DNA of 10,274 bases from Chryseobacterium sp. UBA6632. Lineage in GTDB: Bacteria; Bacteroidota; Bacteroidia; Flavobacteriales; Weeksellaceae. How positions within the stretch are numbered: position 1 is the stretch's first letter; every line of letters begins with the position of its first letter. A program made the position numbers and the translations under genes. A model generated the notes under the pieces. The model was not told the origin of the DNA, did not search any database, and worked only from the letters and a program-made list of their open reading frames with translations. This document shows positions 1 to 7,717 of the stretch, piece after piece. Where the stretch lies: the NCBI GenBank assembly GCA_002455915.1, contig DKLU01000279.1:1-10274 (forward strand), written 5' to 3'.

Positions 1-79
1 AATAAACGATTTATGGACACAAAAAATTATAATTATTAAATTATATATGCAGATACCACACTTTCCAACTTGAGCAATG

Positions 80-87
80 CAAAAATA
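80..87 (-). promoter_or_regulatory. possible Bacteroidetes -7 promoter element firing leftward
   Basis: Read on the minus strand this is TATTTTTG, a match to the Bacteroidetes sigma-A -7 consensus TAnnTTTG. It would drive a gene beyond the left edge. No convincing TTG-type -33 element lies 18-20 bases upstream, and the DNA here is very AT-rich, so a chance match is possible. I see no coding region in 1-268. Confidence 0.3.
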
Positions 88-181
88 CAGCAATATGGGT
101 TGAATTTTTTATTATTAAAATCAATATAAATCAATATTAATAATCAAAAACTAATAAAACATTTACAATATTCAATTTCAA

Positions 182-213
182 ATAAAAAAAAGACAGCACG
201 TGAAATGCTGTCT
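182..213 (-). terminator. rho-independent terminator of the glycosyltransferase pair
   Basis: A perfect 8-bp stem pairs AGACAGCA (191-198) with TGCTGTCT (206-213) around a 7-base loop. On the minus strand it is followed at once by a run of seven T (184-190) and further AT-rich sequence. It lies about 55 bases past the stop codon of the membrane-protein gene that ends at 269 and points the right way to end that transcript. The plus-strand side has no comparable T-run. Confidence 0.85.
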
Positions 214-268
214 TGAATATCTTTTAAAGAAATAGATTAATTTAAGGAAGAAAATGAAATCATTAAAA

Positions 269-1534
269 CTAAAATCTATTAGCTTTTTTAAAGTAAAAAG
301 TTATGGATATAGATATTAATAAAATCAACAAAATTAAAAATGGGCAGTACCATATAAAAAAATCGACGTGCGGATGAATATGTGCATGCTCTTTAAACAA
401 AATTAACCAACTAAGTGGTGCTAAAATTGAGAACCAAGTGGTAAAAACCAATCTCCTCTCAATTTTTTTAAAATATAGAAAAACAGAGCAGCAAAAACCA
501 ATAGCAAGAATAATGACAAAAGGTAATTTAATAAAATCTTCTGTCATAAAAGATCCTCCTATATATCGAAAAACAATATCTGCATGATATTTTTTAAAGG
601 TATTCAAGTAACTATATTCTCCACTGTAAGAATATCCTCCGTTAGCTCGTCTTGAATAAGCATCTAACAGATGATTTACGCCATCCTGAAAACTCCCGGT
701 CAAAAGCTTAAATTGATACAACTGAAATAAAGTTGTCGCAATTAACGGAACTACCAAAATTATTATATGTCTAGTAATAAAATTAATATAAAAAGAAACT
801 TTATTTTCAAAAACATAATAAATATAAGGTATAGCAGAAGAGATCAGAAACACTGTTATAAACTCAAATCCTGTAAACCAAAATTTAATAAAAAAAAGCA
901 CAGAAAATACAATGACATATTTTTTAAAATCGGGCTTTTGGTTATTTTTTTCAAAAAAGAATAAAGAATATACAAAAGGTAAAAAATACACCCAACTACA
1001 CCACCATGCACTTTTGCCGTATAAAAAAATCCAATAATTCGGAAGTATCAAAAGAAAAGTGACAATTGCAGTTAACATTCCGTATTTGTTTCTAACCCAG
1101 ACAAGAAATAATGTTAAGAGTACACTTAAAAAAATTGAATTAAACATTCTAAAGATTGTAATATTTACCATATTATCTAATCCAAATGCTTTTTCAAAAA
1201 GACTGTAAAGTATTGCCTGACCTCCTATTTGTGATTTATAAGCCCAATATGAATACTTTTTAGGTTTTTCATTATTAATATATTTTTCATACGATTTTTT
1301 TCCTGCTACATTTTTAGAAGATAAATTAGAATCTACATAAAAAATACCTGTAAAACCTCCATCTTCAAAAATACCATTTTGTTCTGAGTTTAAAAGCTTT
1401 CCGATAACAAGAGTTTCAGATACTTCAACTTTACTATATTCAAATCTCTCTTTTGGAATAAAATGAAAAATATTGAATTGTGTATTACAAAAGAACAAAA
1501 CAGTGAAAACAAAGAAAATGAGCTTATCTTTCAT
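269..1534 (-). CDS. polytopic membrane protein, possible GT-C type glycosyltransferase
   Basis: This 421-residue protein of the inner membrane has an N-terminal hydrophobic segment (about 4-22), then an outward-facing stretch of roughly 100 residues, then about eight more hydrophobic segments (about 123-146, 150-171, 176-194, 205-240, 253-276, 335-356, 361-380, 388-415). Acidic residues E57 and D58 in the first loop, the YKSQIGGQ stretch (99-106) and a His-rich turn before the last helix (382-389) recall GT-C type glycosyltransferases, which take sugar from a polyprenyl-phosphate carrier on the outer face of the membrane. I cannot name a specific family, and the function is inferred mostly from topology and the neighbour. 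Its ATG lies one base past the stop of the upstream glycosyltransferase, so the two are almost certainly translated from one mRNA. Alternatives are a flippase or another polysaccharide-related membrane protein. Confidence 0.8.
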   Translation of the reverse strand: MKDKLIFFVFTVLFFCNTQFNIFHFIPKERFEYSKVEVSETLVIGKLLNSEQNGIFEDGGFTGIFYVDSNLSSKNVAGKKSYEKYINNEKPKKYSYWAYKSQIGGQAILYSLFEKAFGLDNMVNITIFRMFNSIFLSVLLTLFLVWVRNKYGMLTAIVTFLLILPNYWIFLYGKSAWWCSWVYFLPFVYSLFFFEKNNQKPDFKKYVIVFSVLFFIKFWFTGFEFITVFLISSAIPYIYYVFENKVSFYINFITRHIIILVVPLIATTLFQLYQFKLLTGSFQDGVNHLLDAYSRRANGGYSYSGEYSYLNTFKKYHADIVFRYIGGSFMTEDFIKLPFVIILAIGFCCSVFLYFKKIERRLVFTTWFSILAPLSWLILFKEHAHIHPHVDFFIWYCPFLILLILLISISITFYFKKANRF

Positions 1535-1535
1535 A

Positions 1536-2459
1536 CTATTTTGTACTATTATATCGAACTTTAAAATTCTTTCTGTCGATTATACTTATATTATCCAAAA
1601 TAAGCCCTGTCATAAAAGCTAGCAGAGAAATAATAATCAACATAATAGAAAATATAAGTGTAGGAACCTTATACACAAATTTATATTCAAAATACTCAGT
1701 TATAGGAACAATCATAAAGAGAATTCCTAAAACAAAAAGAACAATAGATACACCTCCAAAAAACAAGAGTGGTTTATAAAGTCTTACAAGATTAAAGAAT
1801 AATTTTATAACCTTAAACCCATCTGTAAAGGTATTCAATTTTGACTCACTTCCTTCTGGCCTATCTCTATAGTTGATTGAATATTCTTCAATGGCCAATC
1901 CGTTATGCAAAGAATAGATTGAAAGATCTGTTTCCAACTCAAACCCCTTAATAGTACTGGCGTAATTTTTAATAAATTTTTTCGAAAAAATTCGGTATCC
2001 AGAAAGGATATCTTTTAATTCTGAACCAAAAAAGATGTTAATTAGATTTCTCACTAAATTATTTCCAAAATTATGAAATGCTCTTTTGTTTTCTTTTTTG
2101 TAACTATTATTAGATAACCGATCGCCAACAAGCATATCGCAATTATTTTCGATGAACTGATTCACCATTTCCTGAACACAATCTACAGGATAGGTATCAT
2201 CACCATCAATCATAATATAGATATCCGCTTCTATTTCACGAAACATTTTGAAAACCACATTGGCCTTACCTTGTCTTTTCTCATGTCGAACAATTGCACC
2301 TTCAGCTTTTGCGATGGCCACAGTATCATCCTTAGAGTTATTATCATAGACATAAATATCTGCCTGAGGAAGGAAAGTTTTAAAATCTTTTACAACAGTT
2401 CCGATGGTGAGGGCTTCATTATAACAAGGAACTAAAACAGCTATTTTTGGAGATACCAT
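1536..2459 (-). CDS. family 2 glycosyltransferase, polyprenyl-phosphate sugar synthase type (DPM1/GtrB-like)
   Basis: The predicted 307-residue protein transfers a sugar from a nucleotide donor to a lipid phosphate carrier on the cytoplasmic face. The GT-A fold is clear: AVLVPCYNEA (7-16), YDNNSKDDT (38-46), the basic RQGKANV stretch (62-68), the metal-binding DGDDTYP (85-91), the acceptor-side DILSGYRIFS (150-159), FELETDLS (173-180) and YRDRPEGSESKL (197-208). Two C-terminal membrane helices (about 231-252 and 267-289) match the GtrB/DPM-like subgroup that passes product to a membrane-embedded GT-C enzyme. I chose the ATG at 2459 because the only longer start is TTG at 2465, which adds two residues. 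The neighbouring membrane protein follows after a one-base gap, so the likely pair is a donor-lipid synthase plus the enzyme that uses it. The sugar cannot be told from sequence. Confidence 0.95.
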   Translation of the reverse strand: MVSPKIAVLVPCYNEALTIGTVVKDFKTFLPQADIYVYDNNSKDDTVAIAKAEGAIVRHEKRQGKANVVFKMFREIEADIYIMIDGDDTYPVDCVQEMVNQFIENNCDMLVGDRLSNNSYKKENKRAFHNFGNNLVRNLINIFFGSELKDILSGYRIFSKKFIKNYASTIKGFELETDLSIYSLHNGLAIEEYSINYRDRPEGSESKLNTFTDGFKVIKLFFNLVRLYKPLLFFGGVSIVLFVLGILFMIVPITEYFEYKFVYKVPTLIFSIMLIIISLLAFMTGLILDNISIIDRKNFKVRYNSTK

Positions 2460-2514
2460 TAGCAAGAATATGTATTTTGTTGAGGGATTGTCATCGATAT
2501 ATAATTCATTTCGT

Positions 2515-2522
2515 CAAAAGTA
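2515..2522 (-). promoter_or_regulatory. promoter -7 element for the glycosyltransferase pair
   Basis: On the minus strand this reads TACTTTTG, an exact match to TAnnTTTG, 56 bases before the chosen ATG at 2459. The same octamer sits 54 bases before the EpsG-like gene. The -33 element is weak: there is no TTG at 18-20 bases upstream. Together with the terminator at 2606-2633 it makes the two glycosyltransferase genes a separate transcription unit from the large secreted-protein gene. Confidence 0.5.
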
Positions 2523-2599
2523 TTTTTTTTCTTCATCGCTACATTTAAATTTTTTAGTAAAAATAATAAAAAACTCTCGAAAGTTATTTAAATAAATGC

Positions 2600-2633
2600 A
2601 AATAAAAACTGCCTCAAATTAGTGAGGCAGTTT
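2600..2633 (-). terminator. rho-independent terminator of the large secreted-protein gene
   Basis: A perfect 11-bp stem pairs AAACTGCCTCA (2606-2616) with TGAGGCAGTTT (2623-2633) around the 6-base loop AATTAG. On the minus strand the hairpin runs into TTTTTATTT. It starts 23 bases past the stop codon of the T9SS sorting domain, so it ends the large gene and isolates the downstream glycosyltransferases. Confidence 0.9.
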
Positions 2634-2655
2634 ATACTTTACAGTGATTAAATTA

Positions 2656-2898
2656 CTACTCTTTAATAATTTTAACTACAGTTTCAGAATTATTGATTCT
2701 TATTAAATAAATTCCTTTCGTTAAAGAAGACAAATCTGTTTGTTTATTTTCAAATTTACCTTGCTTTACAAGTTGACCGGAAACATTATAAATCTGATAA
2801 TAATACTCTTTATCGTTAGCATTAATGTATAAAACACTCTTCACAGGATTAGGAAAGACAGTAAGTTTTTTGTTGTCTTTCTGGGTGCTTTTTAGCAA
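2656..2898 (-). CDS. separated 3' segment: T9SS type A C-terminal sorting domain
   Basis: This frame carries the last segment of the large gene. It contains the type A sorting-domain hallmarks: VFPNPVKSVLYI (restored residues 1601-1612), a YNVSGQLV strand-turn, and KGIYLIRI (1648-1655) followed by a strand rich in valine and isoleucine that ends KIIKE. In the T9SS such a domain directs passage through the outer-membrane translocon and is then cleaved. Standing alone it has no signal peptide and no plausible start: the first usable codon at 2898 is TTG and lies inside the coding overlap. It is therefore a cut-off end of the protein above, displaced by one base in the A5 run at 2889-2893, not a gene. 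Confidence 0.85.
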   Translation of the reverse strand: MLKSTQKDNKKLTVFPNPVKSVLYINANDKEYYYQIYNVSGQLVKQGKFENKQTDLSSLTKGIYLIRINNSETVVKIIKE

Positions 2899-5800
2899 AA
2901 GTATTTACAGCCTTACCTGTTGTCTTTTCAGAAACTTCCATAGCACCTGGTTCATATCTTCCTATTTCACCATTTGCACTCATCCTTACTTTTGCACAAC
3001 GGCAAGACATTGCTGCCTGCGGGTTAAATGCATTTCCTGTTGTCAACTTCATCTCTCTATAATTAAATAACATACCAACAGCCTGCCCTGTATATACATC
3101 TGTAGGTGATGACGTCCAAATTCCTGAGTAAGCAGATCTCATCTGATTATATCCATCATCTACTTTAAATTGCCCAGGATCTTGTTTATCCATCAAATAA
3201 AGATCTCTTCCTCCGTCTAAACCACGTATTGTATTATTAGGAAAGTTACCTATATTATAACGGCTATTATTAAATATCATACCATAACGCGTAGCTGGAG
3301 GTGTAGCAATTACCGCTGCAATTCCAGGATACGACTGAACTGTTTTAGAGTATGTTGCTTGATATCCAACAGTCGCCGCCGGAGCAATTCCATATTTCCC
3401 TTGCCCTGCATTTTGATAATTGCCTTGATAACCATTATAGTACCAAGGATTATTCCCGTGAGAGAAAGACCATTTGGTATAGAATTCTGTACCTAAATCT
3501 GGCTCTACAGAATGTGTTGAGGCAGCAAATGTATCAGGTATTCTCCATCCTTCAGGACATGGATCATAAGGTGATTTTTCTGTGGCATGCCCCCATCTAT
3601 CTGTAAATTGTCCATTTTCATCCGACACCCAATCTCTAACGTTTTGGAAAACATTGGATGCACTACCCTGGTTAGGGTACAAGAAAAATAAAGGATTTTT
3701 CACTGAATAATCAAGCACTTTTTTAATCTTATCTTTCTTTGAATCACTTGCTGATATGCCCGATGAATAATCTGCGTATTCTCTTGTAAAGTTAGCGGTA
3801 TAATTGATATTATTAATCCCTGTTGTGTAAGGAATAACAGCAATACCATTAGGCCCAGTAGTTATGGGACCATTTTGGATACTGATTGAATATCTGCTTA
3901 AACCACTATATTGATTATACCCATTCCCAAAATTATAGTTTGCGCCCGGATTAAACATTACCGGAAGAGGATCTTTTCTTCCCCACTGATAATGCAAGCC
4001 TCCTGTATTAACAATATTAACAAGACTACCATAACTTCCTGAACCTCCCATAGAGTTAGACGGAAACATTTTTAAGGCTCCTAAATCTCTATCCATAAAA
4101 GTAGTTTCCAAGGGTACCCCAATACTCATTACAGGTTTAACAAATGCATCGTTTACCGCTAAAACGCCTCCATTTTCAGGTGTTTCTGTTTTGTAATTCA
4201 ACGTATCGATTACTGTTTCCGGTGCCCAAATATGCCAGCTCCAAACAATAGGATCCTGATGTCTTCCATTTATCCATTGCGTTGGAGAATCTCCTAAATG
4301 AAAAGCGACTACCGCATTCCCATACTTCATATCTTTTAAAGTAACTCTAAGTTTAGACGACTCTTTAGTCCCTTCAATTATTTGCAAGTTTTCTATTAAA
4401 TCAATATTATTAGTCCATACCACAGAAGCCGACATATGGCTTCCTGTAGGGAAAGATCCATCTTTTCTAATATGCATTTTTTGCATCGCATACGCTTTAC
4501 TTAAAGGAATCTCAATAACACGATCTCTTTCTGACGCTTTTACGGGTAATGAATTATTTGTATACTCTATATAGCTGTTAGGCTCTTTCATCCATTTTTT
4601 CAATGTTTCTAATGAGTATTCCCCCGTTTGATTTTCTACAAAATAATTTGTTTCAAAAACAGCAGGCATATAAGCATTATTAGGATCTTTAATACATCTT
4701 ACACCACTGGTGTCATATGTCGTTCCATAATGTGAATTCGTATTTATATTATATACTCCAAAAATTGTTGGCCGTTTAGTATTTCCAGGATCTGAAACAT
4801 AGGTAAGAGCTCTGGATCCATACCAAGGTCCTCCATTTACCTCTGACCATCCAAGTGAAAAAGTAGATGAACCTAAAGAACCATCCGATGAACCGTCTTG
4901 ATATTTTACTTCAGGAGTTACCAATCCTGATGATACATTAGTACCATACCCTAAACTAGCTTGATTAGGATAATACTCATAATTTCCATTAATAGAAATC
5001 AAACCCAAATTACGAGTAGAACCCGTAAAATCGTAACCTAGTCTAGGAAGGATTTTAATCCCTGGAAAATTAGGACTTGAAGTTGATGGGCTAGAAGTGA
5101 AAGTATCATTATCAAAAACTTTCCCCTCACGACCCCAAGGCGACGAATTATTACCACTCGATACATTATTGTAAAATGATGGAACCCTCCAATTACACGG
5201 ACATGGATCATACGGAGATTTCATAGCATAACGAGTACTTTCTTCTCTAATTGAAGTATCTGCTGATTCATCATTCAAATTACTTAATCTTCCTCCTCGA
5301 GTATCCCCCCAAAGATCCCAGGCAACATTTTGTGTAGGATCATCCGTATTATATTCATTTCTATATTTTTGCTTAGAGAACCATGTTGTACGATTTTGAG
5401 GATACCATGTAGTAGTACCGGTTTGAACCAACATATTTTCCCCCTTACTGTCTACATATTCACCAAGCTTTCTTATATACAAAGGAGCAGTAATCATATT
5501 GATCGGATTTTGAACAGAATATCGGATATTCCCATTAGGAGTATCGAACCCTGTATTATCTTGTGGATTTTGATATACATTTCCTCTAAATTTAACAGGC
5601 AAAATGGATGAAGCTCCGTTTAAGTATACAGCTCCCGATCCTCTGATATTCCCTACTTCCCCAGAAATTTCGTAACTACTTCCATCCTTATAAGTAAAAG
5701 AAGGGAAGGGGTCTTTTCTTCCCCATTGATATTGCAGCCCTTGAGATTTATGCCAATCATTACCTACAAAATTAGCACTAGTAGCTCCCAAGTTCCTATC

Positions 5801-6598
5801 CATCCATTTCCAATCTGTTACTGCATTTCCATTTTTATCTTTTTCAGAATTCAGACGATAGGTACTTCCATTTATTCTAGGATCATCTGTTACCCATACA
5901 TGCCATGTCCAATAAACTTTATCATTTACTCTATATGAAATTACAGCGTTTCCTTCTTTAAGTTTATTAACCAAAACTTTAATCCTTGCATTTTCACCCA
6001 CACCTTCTAAGGCTGCAGATTTTATTAATCCTGGTTGATCTTCCCAATATATTCCCGCTTTAGTAACTCCGTTATCGGGTATCTTAGTATAATTACCCTG
6101 CTCATCTCTCATAAACTCTCCTCCTTTTGCCCACATTTCATAGGCTTTTTTTACTGGTATGTAAAGACCATCAACATCTGCATTAATATGCTTTTCATCT
6201 TTTCCGGTGAAGATATAGGAATTTGGTGCTTTTGTCCAATCTATAACCATATAGTCAGATACTGCACCGTCCTTTATTGTATAACATTTTGGAGCACCTT
6301 CAGAAGCATCATTATAATTAGAAGTATCGCCAAAAACTCCGGTATAATTGATAAATTTTGAAATTTCTTTTTCTATATCCTCCATTGACCTGATGGTCTC
6401 ATAATTATTATCAAAGCTATTGACGAAACTATTCCTAAGAGCTCCCATTCCATACAAAGTCATTTCTGTTGTATTCTTAATAATTAAATTTTCAGAACCT
6501 GGACCTACCTCTACGACCATGCCCCTGATCATTTCCATATCCAAAATACGCAGGTCCATAATTACTATTTGCAGGTACACTATAATAGGTTCCATCAC
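2849..6598 (-). CDS. central segment of the large secreted protein, with both FISUMP-like modules
   Basis: This is the longest open frame (1249 codons), but its first 25 codons and last 13 are out of frame with the ancestral gene. Authentic sequence runs from about 6523 to about 2894 (restored residues 380-1590). It contains two tandem copies of the same module order: a PNSYI segment, a WxWHxW segment, MDRNLG or MDRDLG, QWGRKDP, SPYDPCP followed by WRVP or WRIP, and a closing Cys-containing strand. MDRNLGA near the start and GVRCIKD at the end are typical of the FISUMP (Fibrobacter succinogenes major paralogous) domain. If translated alone it would lack both a signal peptide and the sorting domain, and so should not be secreted. 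Confidence 0.7.
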   Translation of the reverse strand: MMEPIIVYLQIVIMDLRILDMEMIRGMVVEVGPGSENLIIKNTTEMTLYGMGALRNSFVNSFDNNYETIRSMEDIEKEISKFINYTGVFGDTSNYNDASEGAPKCYTIKDGAVSDYMVIDWTKAPNSYIFTGKDEKHINADVDGLYIPVKKAYEMWAKGGEFMRDEQGNYTKIPDNGVTKAGIYWEDQPGLIKSAALEGVGENARIKVLVNKLKEGNAVISYRVNDKVYWTWHVWVTDDPRINGSTYRLNSEKDKNGNAVTDWKWMDRNLGATSANFVGNDWHKSQGLQYQWGRKDPFPSFTYKDGSSYEISGEVGNIRGSGAVYLNGASSILPVKFRGNVYQNPQDNTGFDTPNGNIRYSVQNPINMITAPLYIRKLGEYVDSKGENMLVQTGTTTWYPQNRTTWFSKQKYRNEYNTDDPTQNVAWDLWGDTRGGRLSNLNDESADTSIREESTRYAMKSPYDPCPCNWRVPSFYNNVSSGNNSSPWGREGKVFDNDTFTSSPSTSSPNFPGIKILPRLGYDFTGSTRNLGLISINGNYEYYPNQASLGYGTNVSSGLVTPEVKYQDGSSDGSLGSSTFSLGWSEVNGGPWYGSRALTYVSDPGNTKRPTIFGVYNINTNSHYGTTYDTSGVRCIKDPNNAYMPAVFETNYFVENQTGEYSLETLKKWMKEPNSYIEYTNNSLPVKASERDRVIEIPLSKAYAMQKMHIRKDGSFPTGSHMSASVVWTNNIDLIENLQIIEGTKESSKLRVTLKDMKYGNAVVAFHLGDSPTQWINGRHQDPIVWSWHIWAPETVIDTLNYKTETPENGGVLAVNDAFVKPVMSIGVPLETTFMDRDLGALKMFPSNSMGGSGSYGSLVNIVNTGGLHYQWGRKDPLPVMFNPGANYNFGNGYNQYSGLSRYSISIQNGPITTGPNGIAVIPYTTGINNINYTANFTREYADYSSGISASDSKKDKIKKVLDYSVKNPLFFLYPNQGSASNVFQNVRDWVSDENGQFTDRWGHATEKSPYDPCPEGWRIPDTFAASTHSVEPDLGTEFYTKWSFSHGNNPWYYNGYQGNYQNAGQGKYGIAPAATVGYQATYSKTVQSYPGIAAVIATPPATRYGMIFNNSRYNIGNFPNNTIRGLDGGRDLYLMDKQDPGQFKVDDGYNQMRSAYSGIWTSSPTDVYTGQAVGMLFNYREMKLTTGNAFNPQAAMSCRCAKVRMSANGEIGRYEPGAMEVSEKTTGKAVNTFAKKHPERQQKTYCLS
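2981..4591 (-). repeat. FISUMP-like module, second copy
   Basis: It encodes restored residues about 1024-1560. Order of motifs: EPNSYIEY (1026-1033), WSWHIW (1140-1145), MDRDLGA (1189-1195), GLHYQWGRKDP (1221-1231), SPYDPCPEGWRIP (1363-1375), and a closing SCRCAKVRM (about 1552-1560). The spacing and motifs match the first copy, though the sequence between them has diverged widely, which points to an old internal duplication. The DNA still matches closely at the QWGRKDP site (about 3971-4000 against 5711-5740). Confidence 0.75.
4685..6241 (-). repeat. FISUMP-like module, first copy
   Basis: It encodes restored residues about 474-992. Order of motifs: APNSYIF (478-484), WTWHVWVTDDP (584-594), WMDRNLGA (619-626), GLQYQWGRKDPFP (641-653), SPYDPCPCNWRVP (815-827), and the canonical FISUMP ending GVRCIKDP (986-993). 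The extra CN in place of EG after DPCP distinguishes it from the second copy. About 30 residues separate it from module 2. Confidence 0.75.
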
Positions 6599-6908
6599 TC
6601 TTATAAATTCTCAATCCTGTCTTCATACTAGATACTATTACTACAGGGGTTTGATCAGGAATAAAGTCTGATAGCTTATCATGAATCGTATTGTAGAGAG
6701 TAAAATATCTACTTTGTGGACTATTAGGATTTCTAAAGTCATGATATCCTCCTCCATTAGGTTCATCAGGCCACTGACTGAATTTTATTAAAAAGCCATT
6801 AACAGAAAATTTCCCCGCAAACATATATACAGGATCGGTATAACTATACAAATAGGGGCTTGGATGACCTGAAACATTATTATAAATAAATTCTGGAGTA
6901 CTTCCCAA
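6492..6908 (-). CDS. segment of the large secreted protein between the 71-bp insertion and the G4 frameshift
   Basis: This short open frame is a piece of the broken gene, not an independent gene. Its apparent start is a TTG inside the 41-bp repeat. Its first 13 codons (MGSTPEFIYNNVS when TTG is read as Met) repeat the end of the upstream segment. Its last 10 codons, from GHGRRGRSRF, are out of frame after the G4 run at 6522-6525. The authentic part covers restored residues about 252-379 and includes VYMFAGKFSV, QWPDEPNGGG and PVVIVSSMKTGLRIY. I recognise no domain in it. The aromatic and glycine-rich composition fits a secreted beta-rich region. Confidence 0.55.
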   Translation of the reverse strand: MGSTPEFIYNNVSGHPSPYLYSYTDPVYMFAGKFSVNGFLIKFSQWPDEPNGGGYHDFRNPNSPQSRYFTLYNTIHDKLSDFIPDQTPVVIVSSMKTGLRIYKSDGTYYSVPANSNYGPAYFGYGNDQGHGRRGRSRF

Positions 6909-6909
6909 T
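6869..6909. repeat. 41-bp perfect direct repeat, copy A
   Basis: It is identical over 41 bases to 6940-6980, and the two copies start 71 bases apart. On the minus strand it encodes GSTPEFIYNNVS. Deleting one copy plus the 30-base spacer (6910-6939) rejoins the flanking frames exactly. No terminal inverted repeats or insertion-sequence features surround it. Confidence 0.95.
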
Positions 6910-6910
6910 C

Positions 6911-7660
6911 TTATTCCTCTCCATCCAATCGCTTCAAGACTGAAACATTATTATAAATAAATTCTGGAGTACTTCCCAATGTATCACTTACAATTCCATT
7001 ATTCAAAAGCTTTATAGATTTGACACCATTTGATTCATTAATTAATGTAGATGGTATTTTAGGCGTAAAAACAACATTATCCTTTTTATTACTCATTGGA
7101 AGAATATCACTAAGCTTATTCCAAGAATATACAGAAGTTACTCTGTCTTTAAGCCCTATTACTTTCCCATTCGTATCAGTAATAAGTGTATTTTCTTTTT
7201 TAGGAGTTAAAAGAATAGTATACTCATTTTCATCAAGATCACAACTTGCAGGAGCATAATCCGACTGCTTATAATGACTAATTGTTCTATCCCATTTCAC
7301 ACTATTAAAATCGTTAAGATTAGAATCTGAGCTCAATTCAATTTTTAAATTATAAGAACTCTGCATCGAAGCGGGTAATTCTAAAGTGGCTTTCAAATTC
7401 TCATTATACCTATTGTAAGAATACAGCATTTTATACCATCCTATAATCCAGTTTCCTTGAGAATTTTCATATTTAATGGATAATTTAACGTTACTACTTA
7501 TAACAGGTTTAGTTAATTTTCCTTCGATTACCACTAATCCCTTCTCATTCACATTTTGTGAAATAACAATATTTGGATCTAGATCATAAACACTTGGTGG
7601 CATGGGTATTTTATGATTAGTTCTAATATTAAATTCTTTAAAAGTAGGAATAGAAATCAT
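6911..7660 (-). CDS. N-terminal segment of the large secreted protein, cut by the 71-bp insertion
   Basis: The open frame has 249 codons from the first in-frame ATG (7660), but coding similarity to a secretory N-terminus continues upstream in the same frame to 7722. There a signal peptide (KFWVAIFCIASSEAF) appears but lacks a start codon because of the A9 tract. ATG 7660 is therefore probably not the true start. Authentic sequence covers restored residues 25-264. The last nine codons, VLKRLDGEE, come from the 30-base spacer of the insertion and end at a TAA. The segment has beta-rich character (GLVVIEGKL, VKLSIKYEN, ATLELPAS, YNLKIEL, EYTILLTPKKE) and resembles no family I can name. Confidence 0.6.
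   Translation of the reverse strand: MISIPTFKEFNIRTNHKIPMPPSVYDLDPNIVISQNVNEKGLVVIEGKLTKPVISSNVKLSIKYENSQGNWIIGWYKMLYSYNRYNENLKATLELPASMQSSYNLKIELSSDSNLNDFNSVKWDRTISHYKQSDYAPASCDLDENEYTILLTPKKENTLITDTNGKVIGLKDRVTSVYSWNKLSDILPMSNKKDNVVFTPKIPSTLINESNGVKSIKLLNNGIVSDTLGSTPEFIYNNVSVLKRLDGEE
6940..6980. repeat. 41-bp perfect direct repeat, copy B
   Basis: This copy lies in frame with the N-terminal segment and encodes GSTPEFIYNNVS. The match with 6869-6909 ends abruptly on both sides: A6939 against C6868 on the left and G6981 against C6910 on the right. Confidence 0.95.
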
Positions 7661-7717
7661 CCTAGGGAAAGCCTCAGACGATGCAATACAAAAAATTGCA
7701 ACCCAAAACTTTAGTGT

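Noticed and set aside
767..964. Plus-strand open frame of 65 codons, very rich in Lys, Asn and Ile
   Set aside because: It is the antisense shadow of a membrane protein gene. Such composition is expected from reading AT-rich helix-coding DNA backward.
3352..3606. Open frame of 84 codons on the plus strand
   Set aside because: It lies wholly inside the second FISUMP-like module on the other strand and has no domain or promoter. The same applies to plus-strand frames at 2825-3070, 5330-5611, 5726-5938, 6035-6361, 6420-6671 and 7020-7259.
2849..6598. Programmed ribosomal frameshifting to join the frames
   Set aside because: Four separate corrections would be needed, one of them 71 bases long, and the A5 site needs a +1 shift without a known slippery motif.
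6869..6980. CRISPR-like pair of repeats with a 30-base spacer
   Set aside because: There are only two copies, the repeat encodes protein in frame, and no array, leader or cas gene is present.
6869..6980. Insertion sequence or mobile-element footprint
   Set aside because: There are no terminal inverted repeats and no transposase, and a 41-bp duplication is far longer than a target-site duplication.
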